A stretch of 64,000 nucleotides of DNA from JBBDWJ01 sp963824095. GTDB taxonomy: Bacteria > Acidobacteriota > Terriglobia > Bryobacterales > UBA6623. The notes beneath the pieces are model-generated. The model did no database searches, was not told the origin of the DNA, and saw only the letters and a program-made list of their open reading frames with translations. Below, in pieces: positions 20,269 through 32,143 of this stretch. How positions within the stretch are numbered: the stretch's first letter is position 1; every line of letters starts with the position of its first letter. Both the position numbers and the translations under genes were made by a program. Location of the stretch: the NCBI GenBank assembly GCA_963824095.1, contig CAWGNS010000007.1, positions 248,001 to 312,000 on the forward strand. Reading direction: 5' to 3'.

Positions 20269-20294
20269 GACACAGACAGGGTTGTCTGTGCCAC
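20269..20294. repeat. R2 palindrome
   Basis: ACAGACAGGGTTGTCTGT then GCCAC. Same family as 16519, directly after the R1 copy. Confidence 0.7.
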
Positions 20295-20472
20295 GTTTGT
20301 TCGGTTTGGTTCAACTAAGCCCTTCATACTTTTGGACTTCGGTCCGATAAGCAAGGTGAGGCCGCAAGTTCGCTCCAGCGGTCCTCTGGCTCACCGTCTG
20401 CCTCTGGGTCACCCGCCTGCCCCTGAGTCGCGTTATCCCTTGGCGGCAGGCTCCATCAAGTTTCCTGCATTT

Positions 20473-24132
<3,660 letters not shown>

Positions 24133-24270
24133 GTGGCGGCGCAATGCAGCGGAGGGGGGCGTGGCGGTGGCTGCGACGGCGGGCCACCATGGCGGAACTG
24201 GACGCTGGAGGTAGCGCCTTTCTCTGGCTTGTTGTTCCCTCTTGACGCTGCGCGGACCGGTCCAACGGGA

Positions 24271-24296
24271 TGGGGCAGGCCGGAGACCTGCCCCAC
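24271..24296. repeat. R4 palindrome
   Basis: TGGGGCAGGCC-GGA-GACCTGCCCC, an inverted repeat between the convergent kinase and M48 genes. It could act as a bidirectional terminator-like hairpin. Confidence 0.6.
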
Positions 24297-24324
24297 TTTC
24301 CCAAGGCTTGGCAGTTACGCCGGC

Positions 24325-25377
24325 TTAGCTTCCTTGGTGCGGCGGATGGAACTCGGTGAGCGTGGCTGGGTCGCGCCGCTTGAGAACCGGGCGGTCGTCG
24401 TCCTTGTTCTTGTCGTCGGGCTTGCCGCCGGGCTCAACCGTGGTGCCGTCGCTGGGCTTGCGCCGCAGGGTCGGCCGGTTGGGGTCTTCGGCGGGCTCGT
24501 GGCGGTTGTTGGTGAGGCGGGCCAGGCGGTCCTTCACTTGCTCAAACTCGCTGGTGTCGACGGCGTATTCGGGCTTGCTCGGCAGAATGTCGTCGATGGT
24601 CTTCTGCACTAGCTTGATGCGGTTTTTGGTCAGCGGGTGCGTGCTGAATACGCGGGCGATGCTGCTCGGCTTTTTCTTTTCCTGGGCCTTGAGGCGCTCG
24701 AAGAACTGCACCATCGCGGTGGGGTCGTAGCCCGCGGCGTAGAGATACTGCACTCCTAGAAAGTCGGCTTCCTTCTCGAAGCCTCGCGAGAACTTCAGAA
24801 AGGTCATTGGCAGCGCCAGCCCGGCCGCCTGGCGGATGCCATAGCCGGTCCAGCCACCCAAAAAGATCAACGGAATCGTCGCCAGATTGGCCACCTGCCC
24901 GCGGGTCGCCTGGCGCGTGCCGTGCCGCGCGGCCACGTGCGCGATCTCGTGCGCCATCACGCCGGCGAGCTCCGCCTCGTTGTTGGCGAGCTGAATAATG
25001 CCGGTGTTCACGAAGAAGAAGCCGCCGGGCAGCGCGAAGGCGTTAACCTCATTGCTGTCGATGACTTTGATGGTGAAGGGTACCTTGGCGTCGGAGTTGC
25101 GGACCAGATTTTGTCCGATGCGGTTGACGTACTCGGAGATGATCGGATCGTCGACGATCTTGGCGGTCTTTTCGACCTCCTCGGCCATCTGTTTACCCAG
25201 AGCGATCTCTTTCTCAATCGAGTAAAAGTTCAGCGAGCCATCGACATCGCGTTCGCCGATCGCGCTGACATCGTTCTTGGGCTTCTTCGAGTCCTTTTCG
25301 TCTGTCTTGGCCAAGCCGACCGCGGGCAGAGTCAGGCTCACAGCAAGCAAGAAGACACTCCATCGCCGACGCATCAT
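24325..25377 (-). CDS. M48-family zinc metalloprotease, exported
   Basis: A 350-residue periplasmic peptidase of the BepA/LoiP-like branch. A signal peptide (WSVFLLAVSLTLPAVGLA) precedes the M48 domain: FALPGGFFFVNTG, then the zinc motif H143-E144-I-A-H147, and the third ligand in FEKEADFLGVQYLYAAGYDP. The C-terminal ~90 residues are charged and disordered (repeated DD, RRK and PDDKNKDDD). AAGGAGGG lies just before tandem ATGs at 25377 and 25374; the second has better spacing. Such enzymes handle misfolded envelope proteins. It is convergent with the kinase gene. Confidence 0.92.
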   Translation of the reverse strand: MMRRRWSVFLLAVSLTLPAVGLAKTDEKDSKKPKNDVSAIGERDVDGSLNFYSIEKEIALGKQMAEEVEKTAKIVDDPIISEYVNRIGQNLVRNSDAKVPFTIKVIDSNEVNAFALPGGFFFVNTGIIQLANNEAELAGVMAHEIAHVAARHGTRQATRGQVANLATIPLIFLGGWTGYGIRQAAGLALPMTFLKFSRGFEKEADFLGVQYLYAAGYDPTAMVQFFERLKAQEKKKPSSIARVFSTHPLTKNRIKLVQKTIDDILPSKPEYAVDTSEFEQVKDRLARLTNNRHEPAEDPNRPTLRRKPSDGTTVEPGGKPDDKNKDDDRPVLKRRDPATLTEFHPPHQGS

Positions 25378-25581
25378 ATACCCTCCTTCGTGTGGTAGAC
25401 GTGCTCCAGGCCGATCCGGATTCAATTTTCTGGGCGCTCGACGACCTAGATCCTCCTTTTGGGTCAATGATTTACAAATGCTTAACAGAATCGGCGGGGG
25501 AGGCGGGCTATCCCAGGATTTCGCGGGACGGCCACGCCCGGGGGCGCTAAGATGGGAGTAGAGAGCAAATAGGAGGTGGCT

Positions 25582-25719
25582 ATGGCTCAAACCGGCAATG
25601 TTCATCCCCAACCACCGATCTGGCTGCAAATGTGGCACGCGTTCGAGTTGACCTCGACCGGAATCGCCATGTTGCTGTTGCTGCTGATCGTCGCCGTGTT
25701 CGCGATTTACGGGGACTGA
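25582..25719 (+). CDS. 45-residue single-span membrane peptide
   Basis: AGGAGG lies 5 nt before an ATG opening a 45-codon frame that ends in TGA. The N-terminal half is polar with Trp (QPPIWLQMWHAFELTST), then comes one membrane helix (GIAMLLLLLIVAVFAIYG). I do not recognise a family. The strong Shine-Dalgarno and clean hydrophobic segment argue that it is real. It would be a small inner-membrane protein, possibly a regulator of a larger complex. It is divergent from the M48 gene. Confidence 0.6.
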   Translation: MAQTGNVHPQPPIWLQMWHAFELTSTGIAMLLLLLIVAVFAIYGD

Positions 25720-25723
25720 CCCC

Positions 25724-25878
25724 GTGGCACAGACAGTTGCCAAGGCGTCCGTGTCCGGTAAATGCCTGTGCGCGATTCGGCGGGACAATGCGTGGTTTGA
25801 CGGTAGATTGCTCTCTCTAGCCGGAGGCGGACAGAATTGTCTGGCCCACGCGGCTGAAAGACAGCGTTGTTTGTCTCA
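25724..25878. repeat. Cluster of degenerate R2 palindromes
   Basis: The stretch between the small membrane gene and the M1 gene holds at least three partial R2 units. These are GGCACAGACAGTTGCC near 25727, GGACAGAATTGTCTGGCCCAC at 25828-25848 (split core GGACAGAATTGTCTGG) and ACAGCGTTGTTTGTCTCAC near 25862. Confidence 0.5.
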
Positions 25879-25920
25879 CAGGCTTGTAAACAAAGGTTGA
25901 CCGCCTCCGCCAGGAAAACG

Positions 25921-28362
25921 ATGATAAGGGCCATGGGATGGCTCCTGGTGTGGCTGTTGGTGTTGCCGGCAACGCTGGGCGCCGCCGGCCCCAGCGGGAC
26001 CCAAAGCCTGGCCGAAATCGTTGCGACGCAACTCGACCCCCAACAGTGCTACCGCGTGCGCGACGTCTTCCTGGAGCGCGAAGACGTCAAATTCTATTTC
26101 ACCGACGGACAGTTGATCTTCGCCAAGCCGCTTCAGGGCCGTACCTTCGCCGCGCTGTTCGTGGCCACCTCGCCGATGGACCAGGGAGAGCTGCTGGTGA
26201 TTCCGCCGACGGCGGGCGAACGGCAGTCGGTGGCGCGGTTTACCTCGGAGCCAGTGCTCAACGAAAAGTTCCGCACGGCGATGCTGTTTTTCACCGACGA
26301 CACGGCTGAACAACTGCGCCAGGCGCTGCAGGCCAGCACCTCTTCCAAGCCCGACCCGCAGCAAGGAGAAAGCCTCGCGCCGCGCTGGAATCCGGTGCTC
26401 AAGAACCTGCTGGAGAACACGGCGATCCGCCTGCTCTACGATCTGATTTCCAACCGGCCTCAGGAGTCGGGTTTCTTCGGGGCGGTGATGGGCGGCTCGC
26501 CGTTGGGCCGCTTCGATATTGTGGTCGACCCGTTGCAGGTCCGGCAGGTCACCGTCGGCCAGTCGGTGTGGCGCGACAACCATCACTACTTCGAAACCTG
26601 GTGCAACTTTCCCGCGCGCAGCGTCCGCCAGGGGCAGAACAAGCGCCAGACGCCGCCGGGGCGCCTGGAGGACTATCACATCGACGCGCATCTGTCGCCC
26701 GACCTGCTGCTCAATGTGACGTCCGAGGCGACGTTCTATCCCGATTCGACCGAGCAGCGCGCGTTCGCTCTGGAGTTATCCGAGGAACTCTACGTCCGTA
26801 AGGTGCTGCTCGACGGCCAACCGGTCGAGTTCTTGCAGCTCGATCAGCCGGTTTCGAGCGACGTGCGGCGGCGGCAGAACAATCTGATCCTGCTGGTGCT
26901 GCCCGAGAATCCTCCCGCCGGGGCGCACTACGAGTTGGAGATGCAATACGACGGCCGGGTGGTCAGCGAAGCCGACGAAGGCGTTTACTACGTAGGCAGC
27001 CGCGGCACGTGGTATCCCAAGACGGGCTCCAGTTTCGCCAACTTCGACTTCACGTTTCACTACCCGGCGGAGCTCGACCTGGTGGCGACGGCCGAGCTGG
27101 TCGAAACCAAGCTGGAAGGCGCCGAGCGCATGTCGCGCTTTCGCACGCCGTCGCCCATCCGGCTGGCGGGCTTCAATCTGGGGCGCTACAAACGGGTTTC
27201 ACGGCAGGTCGGCGACTACACACTGGAGGTGTGCGCCAATCGCGAGCTGGAAGCGAACCTGAAACAACCGGCGCCGCAGTCGATGGTCCTGCTGGATCCT
27301 ACGGTGTCGGCCAATCGTACTTTCGGCCGCGGCTCGGCGGCCACCGTGTTCCTGCCGCCGCCGCCGCCGGCCGCCGTGGTGCGAGCCACCGACCGGATCG
27401 ACGAGGTCGCCGCATCGAGCGCCGCCGATTTGCAGCATCTGGTGGACTGGTTTGGACCGCCGGCCACGTCGCACATCGTGATCTCGCCGGTGCCGCGCAG
27501 TTTCGGACAGGGCTTCCCGGGCCTGGTGTACGCCTCGACCCTCAGCTACTTTCGCGCGGACGATCCGCCGCTCAAGAATCTACCGGCGTGGCAACAGACG
27601 TTCTATGCGCAGTTGTTGCGCTCGCACGAGATTTCGCACCAGTGGTGGGGCAACGTGGTCAGCATCGACGACGAGTCCGACATCTGGTTGATGGAAGCGC
27701 TGGCGACCTACTCGGCGCTGATGCTGGTGGAGCAGCGCAGCGGCCCGCAGGCGCGCGATGAGCTGCTGGCCGAGTACCGGCAGCGGCTGCTCAGCGTCAA
27801 CGAAGACGGCGAAACCATCGAAAGCGCCGGCCCGGTGGTGCTCGGTTACCGCTTGCGCTCGTCGAAATTCCCCGACGCGCCCAACGTCATCATGTATGAG
27901 AAGGGCGCCTGGATCCTGCATATGCTGCGCGGCATCCTGGGCGACGAACCCTTCCGTGCGCTGTTGCGCGAGCTGTGCGAACGCTACCGCAACAAGGTGA
28001 TCACCACCGACGATTTCCGGCGCGAGGCGGTACGCTATTTGCCGGCGAACTGGCCCGACCCGCAGCTCGAGGTGTTCTTCGAGCAATGGGTCTATGCGAC
28101 CGGGATTCCGCACTACAAGCTGGAGTACCACACCAAGGGCAAAGCGCCGCATATTCAGTTTCAAGCCCGGCTGCACCAGGAGGGGGTCCCCGATCACTTC
28201 ACGGCGGCCGTCCCGCTGCGCATCGAGACACTGCCGGGCCACTCGACCACCGAAATCATCCGCAGCGACGGCAGCGAAACCGAGCTCAACCTGGTGCTGC
28301 GCAACCCACCCTCGAACGTCACCCTCGACCCGGCAAAGACCCTGCTCGCGGTTACGGAGTAG
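25921..28362 (+). CDS. M1-family (gluzincin) aminopeptidase-like protein, exported
   Basis: An 813-residue protein with an N-terminal signal peptide (GWLLVWLLVLPATLGAAG). The zinc site is complete: H569-E570-I-S-H573, exactly 18 residues, then E592 (LMEALATYS), the M1 spacing. The usual GAMEN substrate motif is not evident; its place has GQGFPGLVYAS, so exopeptidase specificity may differ. The first ~270 residues are an extra domain, then a beta-sandwich (about 270-470) and the catalytic domain. Start 25921 is backed by AGGA 7 nt upstream. It lies alone. Confidence 0.88.
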   Translation: MIRAMGWLLVWLLVLPATLGAAGPSGTQSLAEIVATQLDPQQCYRVRDVFLEREDVKFYFTDGQLIFAKPLQGRTFAALFVATSPMDQGELLVIPPTAGERQSVARFTSEPVLNEKFRTAMLFFTDDTAEQLRQALQASTSSKPDPQQGESLAPRWNPVLKNLLENTAIRLLYDLISNRPQESGFFGAVMGGSPLGRFDIVVDPLQVRQVTVGQSVWRDNHHYFETWCNFPARSVRQGQNKRQTPPGRLEDYHIDAHLSPDLLLNVTSEATFYPDSTEQRAFALELSEELYVRKVLLDGQPVEFLQLDQPVSSDVRRRQNNLILLVLPENPPAGAHYELEMQYDGRVVSEADEGVYYVGSRGTWYPKTGSSFANFDFTFHYPAELDLVATAELVETKLEGAERMSRFRTPSPIRLAGFNLGRYKRVSRQVGDYTLEVCANRELEANLKQPAPQSMVLLDPTVSANRTFGRGSAATVFLPPPPPAAVVRATDRIDEVAASSAADLQHLVDWFGPPATSHIVISPVPRSFGQGFPGLVYASTLSYFRADDPPLKNLPAWQQTFYAQLLRSHEISHQWWGNVVSIDDESDIWLMEALATYSALMLVEQRSGPQARDELLAEYRQRLLSVNEDGETIESAGPVVLGYRLRSSKFPDAPNVIMYEKGAWILHMLRGILGDEPFRALLRELCERYRNKVITTDDFRREAVRYLPANWPDPQLEVFFEQWVYATGIPHYKLEYHTKGKAPHIQFQARLHQEGVPDHFTAAVPLRIETLPGHSTTEIIRSDGSETELNLVLRNPPSNVTLDPAKTLLAVTE

Positions 28363-28366
28363 ACCC

Positions 28367-28391
28367 GTGGGGCAGGCCTCCGGCCTGCCCA
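28367..28391. repeat. R4 palindrome
   Basis: GTGGGGCAGGCC-TCC-GGCCTGCCC begins 4 nt after the M1 stop. It forms a strong hairpin without a T-tract, so it is at most a weak terminator or a 3'-end stabiliser. Confidence 0.65.
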
Positions 28392-28538
28392 AACAGCTAG
28401 CGAAGCGTCGGCGGGGCGACGAGCGCCCCGCAAGACGTGCCGCTCAATTCCAGAAAAAGGAAATGCCGCAGGTCTGGCGCAATGCCAGCCCGGCACTATG
28501 GGATTCCTGGCAGGAGTAGTAGACAGTCAAGTACTTTT

Positions 28539-28562
28539 GATAGTAGAATGTCTTCTACTATC
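28539..28562 (+). promoter_or_regulatory. Candidate PadR operator, 10-bp arms
   Basis: GATAGTAGAA and TTCTACTATC are perfect inverted arms around TGTC, ending one base before the PadR start codon. The surroundings are AT-rich compared with the genome (TCAAGTACTTTTGATAG). A repressor bound here would also block ribosome access. Autoregulation by the adjacent PadR is the likely role. Confidence 0.65.
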
Positions 28563-28563
28563 C

Positions 28564-28911
28564 ATGAATTCCCAAGATCAAGACCGTGAGCGGCTCGAGT
28601 TGCTGCAAGGCACGCTCGACATGATGATCCTTCGCACACTACAGTGGGGGCCTCAACATGGCCACGGGATTGGACTGACGATTCGCGCCAACTCGGACGA
28701 CGTGTTGCGCGTTGAGCGCGGCTCCTTGTATCCGGCTTTGCACCGACTCGAGAAACGCGGCTGGGTCCGGGCAGAATGGAAGATCACCGAGAACAACCAG
28801 CGCGCCAAGTACTACAGGCTGACGCCCGCGGGAAAGAGGCAACTTGTATCGGAAGAATCGCGCTGGAACCGCTTAGTGGAGGCGGTGGCTCGGGTGATGC
28901 GACCGGTCTAG
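28564..28911 (+). CDS. PadR-family transcriptional regulator
   Basis: A 115-residue winged-helix repressor: LLQGTLDMMILRTLQWGPQH, then VERGSLYPALHRLEKRGWV and AKYYRLTPAGKRQL. It is clearly paralogous to the PadR at 14617. ATG 28564 follows the perfect dyad at 28539-28562. The ADOP gene starts about 200 nt downstream; PadR/ADOP pairs are characteristic of Acidobacteriota. Confidence 0.93.
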   Translation: MNSQDQDRERLELLQGTLDMMILRTLQWGPQHGHGIGLTIRANSDDVLRVERGSLYPALHRLEKRGWVRAEWKITENNQRAKYYRLTPAGKRQLVSEESRWNRLVEAVARVMRPV

Positions 28912-28962
28912 GGGATGGGCCTCTACCCCAGCTGTCGTGACCAGGACACACACTTGTACTCT

Positions 28963-29014
28963 GCGGCCCTACGTCGCGGGAGACGCGGCAGACCCGGAGG
29001 TTCGCGCCAGGGGT
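28963..29014 (+). repeat. R1 structured repeat, shortened hairpin
   Basis: An R1 copy in which the first hairpin has lost about six bases (GTCGCGGGAGACGCGGC); the AACC..GGTT part and the tail GTTCGCGCCA are kept. It lies 52 nt after the PadR stop. Confidence 0.55.
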
Positions 29015-29115
29015 GGTCGCCCACCGGCGGCGGGTCGTTCTCGTTGGAGGGTGGCTTGTCTAGTAGGCCGTAGAGGGTTTGCATACTCGCGGTGGCGGCG
29101 AGGCCGGGAGGGCTC

Positions 29116-31833
29116 ATGCGGTGGTGGCTTCGATTGCGGTCGTTGCGGTGGCCGCACATGCTCGTACGGGAGCGGGACGAGCGCGACCTCGACGACGAGA
29201 TCCGTTTCGACCTGGCGGAGGAGATGAGGCTTCGTGTGGAACGCGGTGAGTCGTCCGAGACGGCCTGGGCGGCGGCACGCCGCGAGTTTGGACCGGTTGC
29301 GGCAGTCAAGGAGCAGACCCGAGCGGTGTGGGGATGGATGGCGACCGAGCGCGTGGCCCAGGATCTTCGCTTTGCGGCCCGTACGTTTTCCAGGAGCCCG
29401 GGCTTCACGGCGGCGGCCTTACTGACACTCGCTCTCGGCATTGGCCTATGTAGTTTCCTGTTCAGCTCATTGAATGGAATCGTGCTGCGGCCGCTGCCCG
29501 GAGCACGTGAGGCGCAGCGGCTGGCGGCGATCGATTCTCCCGTCCCCTACCCCTACTTCGAGCACTACCGGGACGAGAGCGCCGTAGCCTCGGCCGTAGC
29601 CGCTTACCTAGGTCCAGTGCCGTTCAGCGTGGCTACGGAAAACACGGGGAACACCCAGGCGGAGCGTGTTCTCGGACATTTGGTTTCGCCCGGTTATTTT
29701 GCGACGCTCGGCGTCGAGCCGTTGCTGGGGCGTTGGTTCGACCCCGTGCTGGAGCGACGTGGAGCTGCACCGGGCGTCGTGGTGAGCGAGCGATTCTGGC
29801 GCACCCGGCTCCATGCCGACTCCCGAGCCATCGGCCGTATGCTACACGTCAACGGGCAACCAGCGACCCTGCTGGGGGTGGCCCGGAAAGATTTCCTGGG
29901 CGTGTTCCCGTCGAGCCCCGCAGACATTTTCGTTCCCGTGACTGCTAATCCCGCCATCGCGCCCGAACTGGCCGGGGACGTTCTCGACAGAACCAACTTG
30001 CCGGTCTTTCGCGTCGTGCTGCGGCTGGCCCCCCACGTAACGATGACCGCGGCGGAAGCAGCCCTAGAAGTCCAGACACGCAACCTAGAAGAACAGTTGG
30101 GCAAGGGGCAGGAGAGCCCGCCGAGGAGGCCGGTAGGCCTGATAGCAGCGGGCGGCATGGTGCCGTGGCCTCAGCAACAGCGCTCGATGACCATCGTGTT
30201 CTTCGGACTGCTGATGAGTCTGGTCCTTTCGTTTACCTGCGCCAACCTGGGCGGCCTGATGTTGGCGCGCGGCTCAGCTCGCGGCGCGGAGATCGCAATT
30301 CGCCTTTCTTTGGGCGCAAGCCGCTTCCGGCTGGTAAGGCAGTTGCTCACCGAGAGCATCCTGCTGGCGACGGTGGGAGGTGCGGCGGGGCTCGCCGCCG
30401 CATATGGCTTGCTCAGCCTGCTGACCCATTCGGTGGCGGGCACCGCGCCGTTTGGTCCGTCAATCCGGTTGACTCCGGACCTGAGGGTAGCATTGCTAAC
30501 GTTCCTTGTCTCCGCATTGGCTGGCACGGGCTTCGGGCTGCTGCCCGCCCTTGCGGCCACGCGTCCCGATCTAGTGACGGCGTTGAAGGGCGCGTCGGCG
30601 ACCGGATTGGGGCTCTACAAGCGGTTCGGTCTGCGCAACCTCTTTCTGGTTTACCAAATGGCTTCGGCGATGGCACTGGTGTTGATCATGGGAATCCTGC
30701 TCAGCGGGCTCCAACGCGGCACGAATCGGAATCCTGGTTTCGATCCGGACGGCCTCTATCTGTTTTCGCTCGATCCGCTGCGCGACGGGTTGTCGCTCGA
30801 CGAATCCGCCGCGGTTCTCCGCGATCTTCCGGAGCGGCTGATGCGCTTGAAGGGTGTGGAAGCGGCAGCGTTGGCGGACCAGTCGCTGTCGAAACTCTTT
30901 GCCACACCCAATACGGCCGTTTCCGTCCCCGGCGCCGGAGCGGGAGAGCCGGAGTCGGTTCACCGGGTGGTCGTACAGAGTGTGGGGCCGGGGTTTTTCG
31001 CGACCTTGGGGGTACCGGTGCTACACGGAGCCGAATTCACGGATCTCGAAGTGCGATCCGTGGCTAGCGGACGTGAGCCTCTGCCGGTCGTACTCAATCA
31101 GTCGGCGGCCAGCGAGTTGTTTGGAGACACGGAGCCTCTCGGCCGGCTGATTCGTCAGGACGGCCGGGTGTGGCAGGTAGCGGCCATCGTGCGCGACGAC
31201 CGGCCTGCGCCGTTGCGGGCGAAAGCGCCCGCGACCGTTTCTTTGCCTTTGAAAGCGGGGGATCCCGAAGGTAGCTCGGCCGAGAGTGTAGCGGTGCTGG
31301 TACGCCTGCGGAAGGGCGCGGAATTCGAAGAGGTCCGGGAAGAACTGCAGGCGGTGGACGGCCGCTTGACGATGTTCAACCAGACGACGATGCGAGAGAA
31401 TCTGGCTCGGTTTGAGGAAGGGGTCGGCTACGTGTCGGCGATCTACGCCCTGCTCGGCATCTTTGCCTTGACCCTGGCGGGAGTGGGGTTGGCGGGAGTT
31501 ACTTCGAATGCCGTAGTGCGGCGGCGCAAGGAAATCGGCATTCGAATGGCGCTTGGCGCCAGGCCCTCACAGGTGTTGCGGCTGGTGCTGAGGGAAGGGG
31601 CGGCGATGGTCGTTGTTGGTTCGCTGCTAGGGTTGGCCGGTGGGTTTGCGATCACGCGCGTGCTTGGCGCGATTTCAGCGCAGGCGGCTGGAGGGATTGC
31701 CTGGAGTCTGTCCGAGCCCATGCGAATTCTGGCTGCTCCCGTGCTGTTGATTTTGGTGGCCGCAATTGCTTGCTATCTCCCGGCCCGGCGATCGGTTTCA
31801 TTTGATCCTTTGGTGGCTCTCCGCGAGGAGTAG
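29116..31833 (+). CDS. ADOP-family MacB/FtsX-type ABC permease
   Basis: A 905-residue inner-membrane protein, complete ADOP architecture. A permease-prefix region (about 15-75, RDERDLDDEIRFDLAEEM) is followed by two MacB-like halves. Each half has a helix, a periplasmic core domain and a three-helix FtsX block (ALLTLALGIGLCSFLFSS near 105; GSARGAEIAIRLSLGASRFR in the first; RRKEIGIRMALGARPSQVLR in the second). GGAGGG 4 nt before ATG 29116 fixes the start. No ABC ATPase is adjacent, as is usual for ADOPs. Transport of antibiotics, peptides or lipoproteins is possible; the substrate is unknown. Probably controlled by the PadR upstream. Confidence 0.92.
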   Translation: MRWWLRLRSLRWPHMLVRERDERDLDDEIRFDLAEEMRLRVERGESSETAWAAARREFGPVAAVKEQTRAVWGWMATERVAQDLRFAARTFSRSPGFTAAALLTLALGIGLCSFLFSSLNGIVLRPLPGAREAQRLAAIDSPVPYPYFEHYRDESAVASAVAAYLGPVPFSVATENTGNTQAERVLGHLVSPGYFATLGVEPLLGRWFDPVLERRGAAPGVVVSERFWRTRLHADSRAIGRMLHVNGQPATLLGVARKDFLGVFPSSPADIFVPVTANPAIAPELAGDVLDRTNLPVFRVVLRLAPHVTMTAAEAALEVQTRNLEEQLGKGQESPPRRPVGLIAAGGMVPWPQQQRSMTIVFFGLLMSLVLSFTCANLGGLMLARGSARGAEIAIRLSLGASRFRLVRQLLTESILLATVGGAAGLAAAYGLLSLLTHSVAGTAPFGPSIRLTPDLRVALLTFLVSALAGTGFGLLPALAATRPDLVTALKGASATGLGLYKRFGLRNLFLVYQMASAMALVLIMGILLSGLQRGTNRNPGFDPDGLYLFSLDPLRDGLSLDESAAVLRDLPERLMRLKGVEAAALADQSLSKLFATPNTAVSVPGAGAGEPESVHRVVVQSVGPGFFATLGVPVLHGAEFTDLEVRSVASGREPLPVVLNQSAASELFGDTEPLGRLIRQDGRVWQVAAIVRDDRPAPLRAKAPATVSLPLKAGDPEGSSAESVAVLVRLRKGAEFEEVREELQAVDGRLTMFNQTTMRENLARFEEGVGYVSAIYALLGIFALTLAGVGLAGVTSNAVVRRRKEIGIRMALGARPSQVLRLVLREGAAMVVVGSLLGLAGGFAITRVLGAISAQAAGGIAWSLSEPMRILAAPVLLILVAAIACYLPARRSVSFDPLVALREE

Positions 31834-31902
31834 GGGCCGGGGTGAGGCCTGGTTTCGAGTGGGCTCCTTCGGGTCGACTCGTTTCCTGAGCTCCAGTGGG
31901 CT

Positions 31903-31959
31903 GGGGCCTTACGTCGCAAAGAATCGCGACGCGGCAAACCTGGAGGTTCACGCCACGGG
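31903..31959 (+). repeat. R1 structured repeat
   Basis: R1 copy 70 nt after the ADOP stop: GTCGCAA-AGAA-TCGCGAC (stem weakened at two positions), GCGGCAA, AACCTGGAGGTT, and tail ending CACGCCACGGG. The 310-base gap holds only this and the R2 copy at 32098. Confidence 0.75.
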
Positions 31960-32097
31960 TTGCTTCCCTTGGGGCTTCTTTGCCCTTTGGTCGTGTTTCG
32001 TGTTCTCTTGTTTTCCTGATCTCGGTTTCTCTGAGGGACCGCCTGTCTCTGCCCTTTGGGGTTTGTGGGCACAGGGTTTGGGTGTACAGGCTTTGTG

Positions 32098-32123
32098 GCA
32101 CAGACAGGATTGTCTGTACCACG
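32098..32123. repeat. R2 palindrome
   Basis: ACAGACAGGATTGTCTGT then ACCAC, 20 nt before the stop of the convergent MCE gene. Confidence 0.7.
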
Positions 32124-32143
32124 GCCTGTCTCTACCCCGCGCG

